64,000 nt of DNA from JACMLD01 sp963705285 (GCA_963705285.1 OY970066.1:682001-746000); one strand, 5' to 3'; positions 1 through 9,014 are shown, counted from the first letter of the stretch. Notes: generated by a model from the sequence alone, not told the origin. Numbers and translations are program-made.

Positions 1-630
1 GCGGTAGATCCTAAATTTATTTTGCTTGATGAACCCTTTGCCGGCGTTGACCCTATTGCTGTTGAAGACATACAAACGGTGGTGGCCCGCCTTAAAACAA
101 AAAACATCGGCATTCTGATTACCGACCACAATGTAAATGAAACACTTTCTATTTGCGACCGCGCCTACCTGCTGATTGAAGGAAAAATATTCAAACATGG
201 AACCGCGGAAGAGCTGGCAGACGATGAACAGGTGCGTCGTTTATACCTCGGCAGAAATTTTGAACTCAAGAGAAAAGACTATTTGCACGAAGAAGCAAAG
301 GCCGGGAAAAAGCCGGATCTTCAAAGTGTAATCTATTCCGTAGAGACATCCATAAAATGGGCGGAAAGAATCAATAGCGCTCAGGTTGAAAGAGGAAAAT
401 CATACGGCATTGGCTACAACAGTCACTTTACCACAGAGGATTTGGGCTTGGACGATTATGCAAAAAATATTCAAGAACTGCACTTTGCATTAACGAATTA
501 TGCAAAAAAACATCAGCATACAGAAATTTTGCAAAAGGCAAATGCATTGATAGCCCCTGATGCCGATTTGGATACTATTTCCAGCGATTTAAGTACCATT
601 CTGCTATATTTAAAAAGCGATGCGTTATAG
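1..630 (+). CDS. lptB: LptB-like LPS-export ABC ATPase, C-terminal part, with extra C-terminal domain (5' truncated by window)
   Basis: The open frame runs in from base 1, so the N-terminus (Walker A, signature motif) lies outside the window. Visible are Walker B (ILLDEP), the D-loop (AGVD), the H-loop histidine in ITDHN, and the LptB-typical ending RRLYLGRNFEL. LptB is the cytoplasmic ATPase that powers lipopolysaccharide extraction by LptFG. Family members usually stop within a few residues of this ending (E. coli LptB is 241 residues). Here about 115 further residues follow in the same frame (bases 283-627). They are helical-looking, with no motif I recognise. The ATPase assignment is strong; the role of the extension is unknown. 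Confidence 0.85.
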   Translation, partial: AVDPKFILLDEPFAGVDPIAVEDIQTVVARLKTKNIGILITDHNVNETLSICDRAYLLIEGKIFKHGTAEELADDEQVRRLYLGRNFELKRKDYLHEEAKAGKKPDLQSVIYSVETSIKWAERINSAQVERGKSYGIGYNSHFTTEDLGLDDYAKNIQELHFALTNYAKKHQHTEILQKANALIAPDADLDTISSDLSTILLYLKSDAL

Positions 631-793
631 TGGCACAACTGGTGTTGATTAATGTATTTGTTAAGCACTCTTACAAATAGCTGTAATGCGTTGACAAGTT
701 AAAATGAGCTGTATTAAAATTCCCTTTTCAAAAACACTATTTACTTTTTAATTATACAAGTATCATTGCATTTGTTTATTTTGCCGTTTAGGT

Positions 794-2302
794 ATGAAAC
801 TACTATCGCCTGCTATATCCAGACTTGCCCGTTTAAGGCTTCGCCTGATTGAACTCTGGACTTCTGAACCGGTAGCAGCCCAGCGTGAAGTATTGCAGGA
901 TCTTGTTACTGCCGCCCAATACACAGAGTTTGGCAGACAATATAAATTCAACGTACTCTTCTCCGTTAAAACATTCAAGCAAACCGTTCCTGTACATGAG
1001 TACGATGATCTGAAACCATACATTCAGCGTATGATGAATGGCGAAGAAAATATTCTGTGGAACACACCCATTGAATGGTTTGCCAAAAGCAGCGGCACCA
1101 CCAGCGATAAAAGCAAATTCATTCCCGTAAGCAAAGAAAGCCTGGAACAAAATCATTTTCAGGCATCCAAAGACGTGCTTACCATGTACTATAAAAACTT
1201 TCCTGACTCTGACTTACTAACGGGTAAGGGCCTTGTCATTGGTGGCAGCCACCAGGTAAACAAACTCAATGAAACCATTCAGTATGGAGATCTGAGTGCC
1301 GTGCTCATGCAAAATTCTCCCGTATGGAGCAGCTGGATACGCACACCCGAACTCAGCATTGCCCTCATGGATGAATGGGAAGGAAAAATTGAACAGCTTG
1401 CCCAGTCTACCATGCGTGAAAACGTTACTTCTATTTCTGGAGTGCCCACGTGGACGCTGGTACTTATCAAACGCATACTTGAAATCAGTGGCAAACAATA
1501 TTTAACCGAGGTATGGCCCCACCTGGAATTATACCTGCACGGCGGTGTTTCTTTTATTCCTTACCAGGAACAATTTAAAAAACTAATCGGTAAAGACATC
1601 AATTACCTGGAGACCTATAACGCCAGTGAAGGTTTTTTTGCTGCGCAGGAAAGTCCGTCAGAAGATGGCCTGCTGCTTTTTACACAACATGGCATTTTTT
1701 ATGAATTTATGCCCATTGAAGAGTACGGAAAAAAATTTCCGCACACGGTTGGTCTGGGCAAAGTAGAGCTCAATAAAAACTATGCACTCATCATCAGTAC
1801 CACCGGCGGCCTGTGGCGGTATATTGTGGGCGATACCGTGCGATTTACATCGCTGCACCCATACAAACTGAAAGTAAGCGGCCGGTTGAAACATTACATG
1901 AATGCTTTTGGTGAAGAAGTAATTGCAGACAATAGCGATAAGGCCATTGCCATGGCATCGGCCAAAACAGGCAGCATTGTAAACGATTATACTGCCGCCC
2001 CTGTTTATTTTAGCAGCAACAGTAATGGCGCACATGAATGGTTGATAGAATTTGAGAAAGCGCCTGACAGTCTATCAGAATTTACAAACGAACTGGACGA
2101 TGCCCTCAAATCGCTCAACAGCGATTATGAAGCCAAACGGTATAAAGACATTGCCCTGCGCCCACCTATATTGCATGTTTTAAAAAGCGGCTCCTTTAAT
2201 GCATGGCTGAAAAGCAAAGGTAAACTGGGCGGGCAACATAAGGTGCCCCGGCTTAGCAACGACAGAACATTGCTGGAAGAAATATTGGCATTAAATCAAT
2301 GA
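794..2302 (+). CDS. GH3 auxin-responsive-promoter family protein (acyl-adenylating, probable acyl-acid amido synthetase)
   Basis: A 502-residue protein of the GH3 branch of adenylating enzymes, known best from plants, where they join amino acids to jasmonate or indole-acetate. Sequence support: an ATP-binding serine/threonine-rich loop SSGTTSDKSKF (residues 99-109), YNASEG (275-280), and GDTVRF (346-351), which match the three nucleotide-binding motifs of GH3 proteins. No signal peptide is visible, so it should be cytoplasmic. The ATG at 794 follows an AGGT sequence and gives the expected N-terminus. fabG follows 59 bases downstream on the same strand. Bacterial GH3 substrates are mostly unknown; the function given is by family only. 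Confidence 0.85.
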   Translation: MKLLSPAISRLARLRLRLIELWTSEPVAAQREVLQDLVTAAQYTEFGRQYKFNVLFSVKTFKQTVPVHEYDDLKPYIQRMMNGEENILWNTPIEWFAKSSGTTSDKSKFIPVSKESLEQNHFQASKDVLTMYYKNFPDSDLLTGKGLVIGGSHQVNKLNETIQYGDLSAVLMQNSPVWSSWIRTPELSIALMDEWEGKIEQLAQSTMRENVTSISGVPTWTLVLIKRILEISGKQYLTEVWPHLELYLHGGVSFIPYQEQFKKLIGKDINYLETYNASEGFFAAQESPSEDGLLLFTQHGIFYEFMPIEEYGKKFPHTVGLGKVELNKNYALIISTTGGLWRYIVGDTVRFTSLHPYKLKVSGRLKHYMNAFGEEVIADNSDKAIAMASAKTGSIVNDYTAAPVYFSSNSNGAHEWLIEFEKAPDSLSEFTNELDDALKSLNSDYEAKRYKDIALRPPILHVLKSGSFNAWLKSKGKLGGQHKVPRLSNDRTLLEEILALNQ

Positions 2303-2361
2303 TGCGGTATTTGTTATCATAAAATTTAATTCAGTTACTTTGCCTATTACAAAACTTACCA

Positions 2362-3117
2362 ATGAAATTACTGGATAACAAAATTGCCATTGTAACCGGC
2401 GCAGCACGCGGCATTGGCGAAAGTATAGCCATTAAACTGGCAGAACAGGGCGCCCATGTTGCCTTTACCTATGTAAGCGATAGCAGCGCCGTGAAAGCTA
2501 AAACACTGGAAGAAAAATTACAGGCAATGGGCGTAAAAGCAAAAGCCTATCAAAGCAATGCCGGAGATTTTGCAGCCAGCGAATCATTTGTAAACGACGT
2601 AGTAAAAGAATTCGGCACTATAGATGTATGTGTAAATAATGCGGGCATTTCCAAAGATAACCTGTTGTTGCGCATGACGCCCGAACAATGGGACGAGGTA
2701 ATGAACATCAACCTGAAAAGTGTCTTCAATATGACCAAACAGGTTATCCGCCCCATGATGAAAGCAAAAAAAGGAAGTATCATCAACATGAGTTCCATCA
2801 TAGGTGTGCGCGGCAACGCGGGCCAAAGCAGTTATGCCGCCAGTAAAGCAGGTATCATTGGCTTTACCAAATCTATTGCCGCAGAGTTGGGTAGCCGCAA
2901 TATCCGTTGCAACGCCATTGCACCCGGTTTTATTGAAACAGATATGACGCATTATCTGCAGGAAGGAGAAACTTCCAAAGCTTTTCTGGCAAAAATCCCC
3001 CTGGGACGGTTTGGCACTGCCGAAGAAATTGCCAACACCACTTTGTTCCTTGCCTCAGATATGAGCAGTTATATCACCGGGCAGGTGATCAGTGCATGTG
3101 GTGGGCTTAACATCTAG
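2362..3117 (+). CDS. fabG: 3-oxoacyl-[acyl-carrier-protein] reductase / SDR
   Basis: A 251-residue classical short-chain dehydrogenase/reductase. The Rossmann motif TGAARGIG sits at residues 12-19, NNAG at 92-95, and the catalytic Ser145, Tyr158 and Lys162 in SSYAASKAG. It ends with the usual FabG tail (SSYITGQVISACGG). FabG reduces beta-ketoacyl-ACP with NADPH in fatty-acid elongation. The length and motifs fit FabG closely, although paralogous SDRs with other substrates look the same, and isolation from other fab genes leaves that open. The start lies about 21 bases after a -7-like TACTTTG. Confidence 0.85.
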   Translation: MKLLDNKIAIVTGAARGIGESIAIKLAEQGAHVAFTYVSDSSAVKAKTLEEKLQAMGVKAKAYQSNAGDFAASESFVNDVVKEFGTIDVCVNNAGISKDNLLLRMTPEQWDEVMNINLKSVFNMTKQVIRPMMKAKKGSIINMSSIIGVRGNAGQSSYAASKAGIIGFTKSIAAELGSRNIRCNAIAPGFIETDMTHYLQEGETSKAFLAKIPLGRFGTAEEIANTTLFLASDMSSYITGQVISACGGLNI

Positions 3118-3219
3118 CTAAGAGCACAAAGAGGAAAAGAGCTGCAAGCATGTGTAGGAATATGTTATAGCAAAAAAAATTGCAAGAAAATCAGACATCA
3201 TCACATCAGCGATCCGAGA

Positions 3220-3852
3220 TTATAATTTTATGTTTCTTGTTTTAATATAATGGTGCCACAGCAACATGGTTGCCAGCGAGCGGTGCGGCCGCCAGGCTTC
3301 GGCAATGGATAAAATGTCTTCTTTGGTGGTGTGTTTTGCCAATTGCTTAATACCTTTCAACGCGTTCATCATAGCTAAATCGCCGGTAGGAAAAACATCT
3401 GATCGCTGCAAAACAAACAACAGATAAATATCTACCGTCCAGTCGCCAATGCCTTTTATTTTTTTTAGTTCGATGCGTACATTATCGTCGGACAATGCAG
3501 CTAATTTTTTCAGATTTAATTTTTTTGATACGATGGCTTCTGCCAGGCACCGGGCATACACTGTTTTTTGCCGGCTGAAGTAGCATGCCCGTAGTTCTTC
3601 ATCTGACAACAGCAATAATTTTTGTGGTGTAATGCTGCCCAGTTTACCGCGCAGCTTTTCCAACGCTGCTTTGGCAGATGCCAGTGAAACCTGTTGCTCA
3701 AGAATAATATGAATAAGCGATTCAAATGTTGCAGGCCTGTTCCACATGGGTGGATGCCCGTACTGCTGCACAATAGCTTGCAGGTGCGGATCTTTCTTTG
3801 CCAGCTGGTTGCAATACTGTTCGAAATTATTTTTATTGAATTGTTGTATCAT
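3220..3852 (-). CDS. DNA-3-methyladenine glycosylase II-like (HhH-GPD superfamily)
   Basis: A 210-residue base-excision repair glycosylase of the AlkA type, which removes alkylated purines from DNA. The helix-hairpin-helix is at residues about 129-146 (KIKGIGDWTVDIY) and the catalytic aspartate is Asp158 in FPTGDLAMM. It lacks the AlkA N-terminal domain of E. coli and matches the short bacterial form. There is no iron-sulfur cluster cysteine set, which argues against EndoIII/MutY. It is transcribed towards fabG (convergent) with about 100 bases between stop codons. Confidence 0.85.
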   Translation of the reverse strand: MIQQFNKNNFEQYCNQLAKKDPHLQAIVQQYGHPPMWNRPATFESLIHIILEQQVSLASAKAALEKLRGKLGSITPQKLLLLSDEELRACYFSRQKTVYARCLAEAIVSKKLNLKKLAALSDDNVRIELKKIKGIGDWTVDIYLLFVLQRSDVFPTGDLAMMNALKGIKQLAKHTTKEDILSIAEAWRPHRSLATMLLWHHYIKTRNIKL

Positions 3853-4026
3853 GGGGCTGAGCGCTAAGAGAGGCTAAGAGAAAAAGAGGGCAAAGAGACA
3901 TCTCTTAAAAACTTAAAGCATGAACGGGAATATTGATACCAAAAATAAGACATGTCATTTTGTATCGGTTATGTTACCCCGCAGCAAAATCTAACCAAGC
4001 AAGCGCTCCTTTTCTCTTTTAACCTC

Positions 4027-4794
4027 TTAGCTTCTTTTTGCTTTAAACTTTGCAATCGCATCCTTGGTAAACCTGCTTACCACCAGCCGGCCACTGATGG
4101 CAGCCCGTTCGGCAAGCAATTGATCCCAATGGTCGGTTCCTTTCCAGAATATTTTTTTCATCTCTGCCAGTGCTTCCGGGTTGGAATGCGCCAGCATAGC
4201 AGCCAACCGCGTAATGGATTCATCCATGTCTTCAATGGTATTATGAACTTCTGCAAACAAGCCTTTGCGTTTGGCCCATTCTGCATTGCGCCACATGCCT
4301 GCATCTATTGCCAGGTGACTGAAAGCCGCACTGCCCGTTTTTCTTTCTATCACCGGCCCCACTACAAACGGCCCAATGCCAATTGCCAGCTCACTCAGTT
4401 TTACTTCCGCTTTTTCAACGGCAATGGCATAATCTACCGCTGCCAGCAAACCAACACCGCCACCCACACACTTGCCTTGTATGCGGCCAATGATCAATTT
4501 ACCACAAGTACGCATGGCATTAATAACCCTTGCAAAGCCGCTGAAAAAAACCTTGCCTTCTTCTGCATTGGAAATGGCCGACAGTTCGTCAAATGAAGCG
4601 CCGGCACAAAATGCTTTATCGCCGGCTGAGCGTAGTACAATTACTTTGGTGTCTATGTTTAATCCGGCATGGTGAATTTCCTGAGCCAGGTCATTGAGCA
4701 TCTTGCCGGGTAAAGAATTACTTTGCGGATGAAAAAATTCAATAGCAGTAATGCCATTCTGATCGGTGTGTGTACTGATGTAATGCTCCATCAT
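4027..4794 (-). CDS. Enoyl-CoA hydratase/isomerase family protein (crotonase fold)
   Basis: About 255 residues of crotonase fold. The oxyanion-hole motifs are visible: AGDKAFCAGASF and the glycine-rich IQGKCVGGGVGLL. I place the start at the tandem ATG ATG at 4794/4791. The longer frame to 4848 would encode a repeat (AGCTAACAG copies) and is unlikely. It lies close to paaZ on the same strand, so a role in phenylacetyl-CoA catabolism (PaaF/PaaG-like hydration or isomerisation) is a reasonable inference. The expected Glu at the second catalytic position is not clear (LAIGIGPFVVGP), so the reaction may be isomerisation or an unusual one. Confidence 0.75.
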   Translation of the reverse strand: MMEHYISTHTDQNGITAIEFFHPQSNSLPGKMLNDLAQEIHHAGLNIDTKVIVLRSAGDKAFCAGASFDELSAISNAEEGKVFFSGFARVINAMRTCGKLIIGRIQGKCVGGGVGLLAAVDYAIAVEKAEVKLSELAIGIGPFVVGPVIERKTGSAAFSHLAIDAGMWRNAEWAKRKGLFAEVHNTIEDMDESITRLAAMLAHSNPEALAEMKKIFWKGTDHWDQLLAERAAISGRLVVSRFTKDAIAKFKAKRS

Positions 4795-4854
4795 GATATA
4801 TAATTTTTTGCGCGCAGAGCTAACAGAGCTAACAGAGGCTTTAGCCAAAGAGTT

Positions 4855-5238
4855 TTACAATGCTTCCTTATTATACAACCTGGTAATGCCATTTTTGAGC
4901 ATTTCCTCATTAAAGTTAATTAATAAACCAATTTGTAATTTCGAAAGCCTTAAGTACGTGAGTAATATTTTTTTGAAAACAGGGGTTACAGATTCCACTG
5001 ATTTTAATTCTACGATTATTTTATGTTCTACTATTAAGTCTACCCTAAATCCAACTTCCATCTTAAGAGTATCATAATATACCGGCAGCGCTTTCTGTCT
5101 TTCACACGTAAATCCCCTTTGCAATAACTCGTGATGTAAAACTTCTTCATAAATTGATTCTAAAAGGCCGGGACCGAGTAACCGGTGCACTTTAATAGCT
5201 GCGTCGACAACAGCTGCAGTGATAACATTCTGTTCCAT
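4855..5238 (-). CDS. GxxExxY protein
   Basis: A 127-residue member of the GxxExxY family, named for the motif seen here as GLLESIY (residues about 25-31) within LLGPGLLESIYEEVL. The rest fits the family: HHELLQRGF, a central beta strand segment VDLIVEHKIIVELKSVE resembling a restriction-endonuclease-like core, and a C-terminal GLLINF. The function is unknown; these proteins are common and often scattered in Bacteroidota and cyanobacteria. It sits between the enoyl-CoA hydratase and paaZ on the same strand and may be an insertion into that module. Confidence 0.85.
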   Translation of the reverse strand: MEQNVITAAVVDAAIKVHRLLGPGLLESIYEEVLHHELLQRGFTCERQKALPVYYDTLKMEVGFRVDLIVEHKIIVELKSVESVTPVFKKILLTYLRLSKLQIGLLINFNEEMLKNGITRLYNKEAL

Positions 5239-5417
5239 GACAAATAGTTTGTGTGTGTCTTACTTTTGCAGACTCACAAACTTCCCAAAATACCTGTATG
5301 ATGCCATAGTTTTTAGCCCACGTAAATAGTGTTTTTTACCCTTTTTTTTATGTGTTTTCACCCGACGGATGGTAAGGCTATCTCTGCTAGCTCCGTTGGC
5401 TCTGCGCGACATTTTTG

Positions 5418-7472
5418 TTAATATGGTATAGCCCGCATTTTTACCATGGTGAGTATGGTTGCTATGCCCACATGCTCGTCTGTTTCGTCCAGTATTTCCA
5501 CATACCATTTTACAATGCCCTTGGGTATATCATTTTCTTCTTTGCGTTCCTGTGCTGTTTTTTCTTTGCACGTTAGCCTCACATAGATAACGGCACCTGG
5601 GTATACCGGTTTGGTGAACCGCAATTCATCAATACCATAGTTTAATAATACTGGGCCCAGATCGCTACCGTCTACAAACAAACCGGCGGCAGCACTTAAA
5701 ATAAAATAACCATGTGCCACCTGTTTGTCAAACATGGTGCCGGCAAAATTGGTATGTACTTTATGCGCATAAAAATGATCCCCGCTCAGCGCCGCAAAAT
5801 CATCTATGAGCTGGCTGGTGATCACTCTTTTTTCGGTGACCAGTTGATCGCCCACCTGCAACTCGTCAAAATATTGTTTAAATGGATGCACGGTTACCGG
5901 GTTTCCTTTTGCAGCCGGTTGGTATACATGAGTAATGGCCGTGAGTGTTGTAGGTGATCCCTGCACGGCAACACGTTGCATATAGTGTTTGACACCGCGC
6001 AGACCACCCATTTCTTCGCCACCTCCGGCGCGGCCCGGGCCCCCGTGCACCAGCAATGGCAAGGGCGAGCCATGCCCGGTACTTTCACCGGCACAGTCTT
6101 TATTGAGCACCAATATTCTGCCATGGTGTGTGCCTGCACCCAGTACATACTGGCGGGCAATGGCATCACTGGCAGTAACAATGGTACTGCACAAAGAACC
6201 TTTTCCTTTTTTGCTCAGTGCAATGGCATCATCTGTATTGTTATACGGCATAAGCGTGCTTACCGGACCGAATGCTTCAACTTCATGCGAGGCTTCTGTT
6301 TCAAAGGGTTGATGGTTGATGAGCAACAGCGGACTTATAAATGCGCCTTTCTGTGCATCGGCATCTGTTACCTGAACACTTTCTAAGCTGCCATAAATTA
6401 TTTGTGATGCTGCCAGTAATTTTTGCACCTGTCCTTTTACTTCTTCTCTTTGAGATTGGCCGGCCAACGCGCCCATACGCACCTTTTCACTGAGTGGATT
6501 GCCGATAACGGTTTGCGCCAATACCCGGGCAATGTCGGCAGCCACAGTGTCGATTTTATTTTCGGGCACAAAAATGCGGCGAATTGCGGTACATTTCTGC
6601 CCGGCTTTTACCGTCATTTCCTTTCTCACTTCTTTTATAAACAGATCCCATTCAGGTTGGCCAGGCACTACATCGGTACCCAGCACAATACAATTGAGCG
6701 AATCTGCTTCCATGGTAAAAGGAACACTCTCCCGGAGGATGACCGGGTTTGATTTCAACAGCAAACCGGTGGAGGCAGACCCGGTAAATGTAATGACGTC
6801 CTGCGATTGTACGTGGTTCAACAAATCACCGGCACTGCCACAGATTAATTGCAACGCACCCTTGGGCAGTATGCCGCTGGCAACAATTTCTTTTACTACC
6901 GCCTCAGTGAGGTAAGAGGTAATGGTGGCGGGCTTAACAATGGCCGGCATACCGGCCAGTAAATTCACTGCAATTTTTTCAAGCATGCCCCACACGGGAA
7001 AATTAAAAGCGTTGATATGAACGGCTACGCCTTCTTTGGGCACCAGTATATGCTGGGCCATAAAACTATTGGCCTTGCTAAGATTATGGCTTTCCCCATC
7101 GAGGCAAAAGAATTCATCTGGAAATTTTCTGCGCAAAGAGGCGTTGGCAAATAAATTACCAATGCCGCCTTCAATATCTATCCAGCTGTCTGCGCGGGTT
7201 GCGCCGGTTTGATAACTGATGGTATAGAATTTTTCTTTGTGTTGTGTAAGGTGCAGGGCCAGTGCGCGCAACATACGTCCTCTTTCAGGAAAACTCATTT
7301 TGCGCAGGGCGGGGTTGCCCACCTGCCGTGCGTACTGCAGCATACCTGCAAAATCAATTCCTTTAGAACCTGCTTTGGCAATGACTTCTCCTGTTACCGC
7401 ATTAAAAAGAGGCTGACCTTCCCCGTCGCCGGTTATCCAGCGGCCCATGGCAAAATTTTCTAGTGTGTTCAT
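5418..7472 (-). CDS. paaZ: Bifunctional oxepin-CoA hydrolase / 3-oxo-5,6-dehydrosuberyl-CoA semialdehyde dehydrogenase PaaZ
   Basis: 684 residues, against 681 for E. coli PaaZ. The N-terminal aldehyde dehydrogenase domain carries Glu255 (TMEADSLN) and the nucleophile Cys294 (GQKCTAIRR). The C-terminal MaoC-like hotdog hydratase carries Asp565, His566 and His570 (SGDHFYAH). PaaZ opens the oxepin ring in aerobic phenylacetate catabolism and oxidises the resulting semialdehyde. The monooxygenase (paaABCDE) and ligase (paaK) are not in the window, so this is only part of the pathway. A crotonase-family enzyme lies just downstream. Confidence in the identification is high. Confidence 0.93.
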   Translation of the reverse strand: MNTLENFAMGRWITGDGEGQPLFNAVTGEVIAKAGSKGIDFAGMLQYARQVGNPALRKMSFPERGRMLRALALHLTQHKEKFYTISYQTGATRADSWIDIEGGIGNLFANASLRRKFPDEFFCLDGESHNLSKANSFMAQHILVPKEGVAVHINAFNFPVWGMLEKIAVNLLAGMPAIVKPATITSYLTEAVVKEIVASGILPKGALQLICGSAGDLLNHVQSQDVITFTGSASTGLLLKSNPVILRESVPFTMEADSLNCIVLGTDVVPGQPEWDLFIKEVRKEMTVKAGQKCTAIRRIFVPENKIDTVAADIARVLAQTVIGNPLSEKVRMGALAGQSQREEVKGQVQKLLAASQIIYGSLESVQVTDADAQKGAFISPLLLINHQPFETEASHEVEAFGPVSTLMPYNNTDDAIALSKKGKGSLCSTIVTASDAIARQYVLGAGTHHGRILVLNKDCAGESTGHGSPLPLLVHGGPGRAGGGEEMGGLRGVKHYMQRVAVQGSPTTLTAITHVYQPAAKGNPVTVHPFKQYFDELQVGDQLVTEKRVITSQLIDDFAALSGDHFYAHKVHTNFAGTMFDKQVAHGYFILSAAAGLFVDGSDLGPVLLNYGIDELRFTKPVYPGAVIYVRLTCKEKTAQERKEENDIPKGIVKWYVEILDETDEHVGIATILTMVKMRAIPY

Positions 7473-7604
7473 ATGGCTGACATGCTTTAACAGTCATGCA
7501 AATTACTTTAAAACAATGTAGAACCGAATGATTCCAAAGCGGGTTGCCGGCACAAAAAATGCCGCCTTTCGGGCAGCATGCAATTAAATTACCGGGAAAT
7601 TATT

Positions 7605-8186
7605 TTAAGCAGCCTGTTTTTTATCAATGGCATCGCAGAGCAGGGTAAAAATTTCTTCTACATTGCCTTCTCCCTGCACCATCACCACTTTATCAAACTG
7701 GTTGTAATGATCCGCTACTGCAGATGTTTTATTGTGGTATTCAATGATGCGTGCGCGTATCACGTCTTCTTTACTATCATCGCTCCGGCCACTGGTAAGA
7801 CCACGGTTCAGTAAACGCTTCACCAGTTCTTCTTCGCTTACTTTTAATGCCAGTACCACATTAATGCAGGCCTGGTATTGGGCAAGCAGTGCGTCCAAAG
7901 CTTCAGACTGTGCTTTGGTACGGGGAAATCCATCAAACAAAAACCCCTTTGCCTGTGGATTATTGGCAAGGGCAGAACGAATCATACCAATTACCACCTC
8001 ATCCGGCACCAATTGACCCTGATCCATTAATTTTTTTGCTTCCAGGCCCAAAGCGGTCTGCCCGGCAATTTCGCTGCGCAAAAGGTCACCGGTAGACAAA
8101 TGTTTTAACCCATATTTTGCCATCAGTTTCTCAGACTGTGTGCCCTTTCCGCTACCCGGAGGACCAAATAAAATTAAATTGAACAT
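7605..8186 (-). CDS. adk: Adenylate kinase
   Basis: A 193-residue adenylate kinase that interconverts ATP+AMP and 2 ADP. The P-loop is GPPGSGKGTQ (residues 8-17), the AMP-binding segment STGDLLRSEI follows, then DGFPRTKAQ, and a short LID region RGLTSGRSDD without zinc cysteines, as in short-type kinases of Bacteroidota. It is preceded by a -7-like TATATTTG on the same strand 28 bases before the ATG. Confidence 0.95.
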   Translation of the reverse strand: MFNLILFGPPGSGKGTQSEKLMAKYGLKHLSTGDLLRSEIAGQTALGLEAKKLMDQGQLVPDEVVIGMIRSALANNPQAKGFLFDGFPRTKAQSEALDALLAQYQACINVVLALKVSEEELVKRLLNRGLTSGRSDDSKEDVIRARIIEYHNKTSAVADHYNQFDKVVMVQGEGNVEEIFTLLCDAIDKKQAA

Positions 8187-8214
8187 AATTACTACTTAAC
8201 CTTTTGGAGAAGAA

Positions 8215-8222
8215 CAAATATA
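8215..8222 (-). promoter_or_regulatory. -7 element upstream of adk
   Basis: The minus strand reads TATATTTG, an exact match to the Bacteroidota -7 consensus TAnnTTTG, 28 bases upstream of the adk start. No TTTG is found at the usual spacing. Confidence 0.5.
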
Positions 8223-8345
8223 AAGGAAGAGCCTTAGAATTCCCTTAACAATTTTGGCCTCATTTTTAGAGATTTACTAATTTTCTAAATTGTTAAAGCC
8301 GTGCGGTTGAAGTAAATGCAACAATCTGCGCAAACCATTGATCCG

Positions 8346-8353
8346 TAGATTTG
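8346..8353 (+). promoter_or_regulatory. -7 element upstream of msrB
   Basis: TAGATTTG fits TAnnTTTG exactly and ends 16 bases before the ATG at 8370. A good -33 partner is not visible. Confidence 0.5.
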
Positions 8354-8369
8354 TTATAGAATTACATAT

Positions 8370-8942
8370 ATGAATAAGATAATAAAATTTGCCCTGGTAT
8401 TGCTTTTACCTGCAGTGTTTGCACAATGCAGTTATTCACAGCCATCCACTACAAAAAAAACAACCAATATGGACAGTATCAATAAAAAGAACCCGGTGTT
8501 TTCAAGAACTGATACCAAGCCGGTGAACGTAAGCGATGAAGAATGGCGAAAAATATTGCCAGCCGAAGTGTATAACGTAGCAAGGCAAAAAGGCACGGAA
8601 CGCCCATGGACAAGTCCGTTTGAAACGTCTAAAGAAATAGGAACTTATTATTGCGCAGTTTGTGGCAACCCGTTGTTTAAAAGCGATACCAAGTTTGAAA
8701 GCGGTTGCGGGTGGCCGAGTTTTTATGAGCCCATCAGCAAAACCAGCATCATTTACAGCGCAGATAATTCATTTGGTATGAAAAGAACGGAAGTAGAGTG
8801 CGGCAGGTGTAAATCTCACCTGGGACATGTGTTTGACGATGGACCTAAGCCCACGGGTTTACGGTATTGCATCAATGGTGTGGTGCTTGATTTTGAAAAA
8901 GCGAAAGACGCCGAAAAAAAATACAACGATAAGAAAGGGTAA
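8370..8942 (+). CDS. msrB: Peptide-methionine (R)-S-oxide reductase, lipoprotein form
   Basis: 190 residues. An N-terminal hydrophobic segment ends in a lipobox-like VFAQC (Cys20), so the enzyme is probably anchored in a membrane and acts in the periplasm. The MsrB domain follows: zinc cysteines 95/98 and 144/147 (CAVCG, CGRC), the SGCGWPSF signature, and catalytic Cys167 in RYCING. It repairs methionine-R-sulfoxide in oxidised envelope proteins. A strong hairpin plus T-rich tail follows the stop. Confidence 0.92.
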   Translation: MNKIIKFALVLLLPAVFAQCSYSQPSTTKKTTNMDSINKKNPVFSRTDTKPVNVSDEEWRKILPAEVYNVARQKGTERPWTSPFETSKEIGTYYCAVCGNPLFKSDTKFESGCGWPSFYEPISKTSIIYSADNSFGMKRTEVECGRCKSHLGHVFDDGPKPTGLRYCINGVVLDFEKAKDAEKKYNDKKG

Positions 8943-8970
8943 ACAGGCATAGATTTAAAAGAGGTAAAGG

Positions 8971-9014
8971 CCGCAGATTCGCAGCATAACAATGCGGATT
9001 TGCGGCTTGTTTTT
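8971..9014 (+). terminator. Terminator-like hairpin after msrB, built from the GCCGCAGATTCGCA repeat core
   Basis: The left arm 8971-8984 (GCCGCAGATTCGCA) pairs with 8994-9007 (TGCGGATTTGCGGC), a 14-base stem with two mismatched positions that could be G-U pairs. TTGTTTTT follows. The arm is the same core that recurs through the array to 9.86 kb. Confidence 0.65.

Noticed and set aside
3952..4596. 214-residue plus-strand open frame
   Set aside because: It lies opposite the enoyl-CoA hydratase gene, is cysteine/histidine-rich in a random way, and has no recognisable domain.
4795..4848. N-terminal extension of the enoyl-CoA hydratase to 4848
   Set aside because: The added residues are encoded by AGCTAACAG repeats and have no family counterpart; ATG 4794 fits better.
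5260..5508. 82-residue minus-strand frame
   Set aside because: Overlaps the 3' end of paaZ in another frame and reads through low-complexity sequence rich in Lys/Arg.
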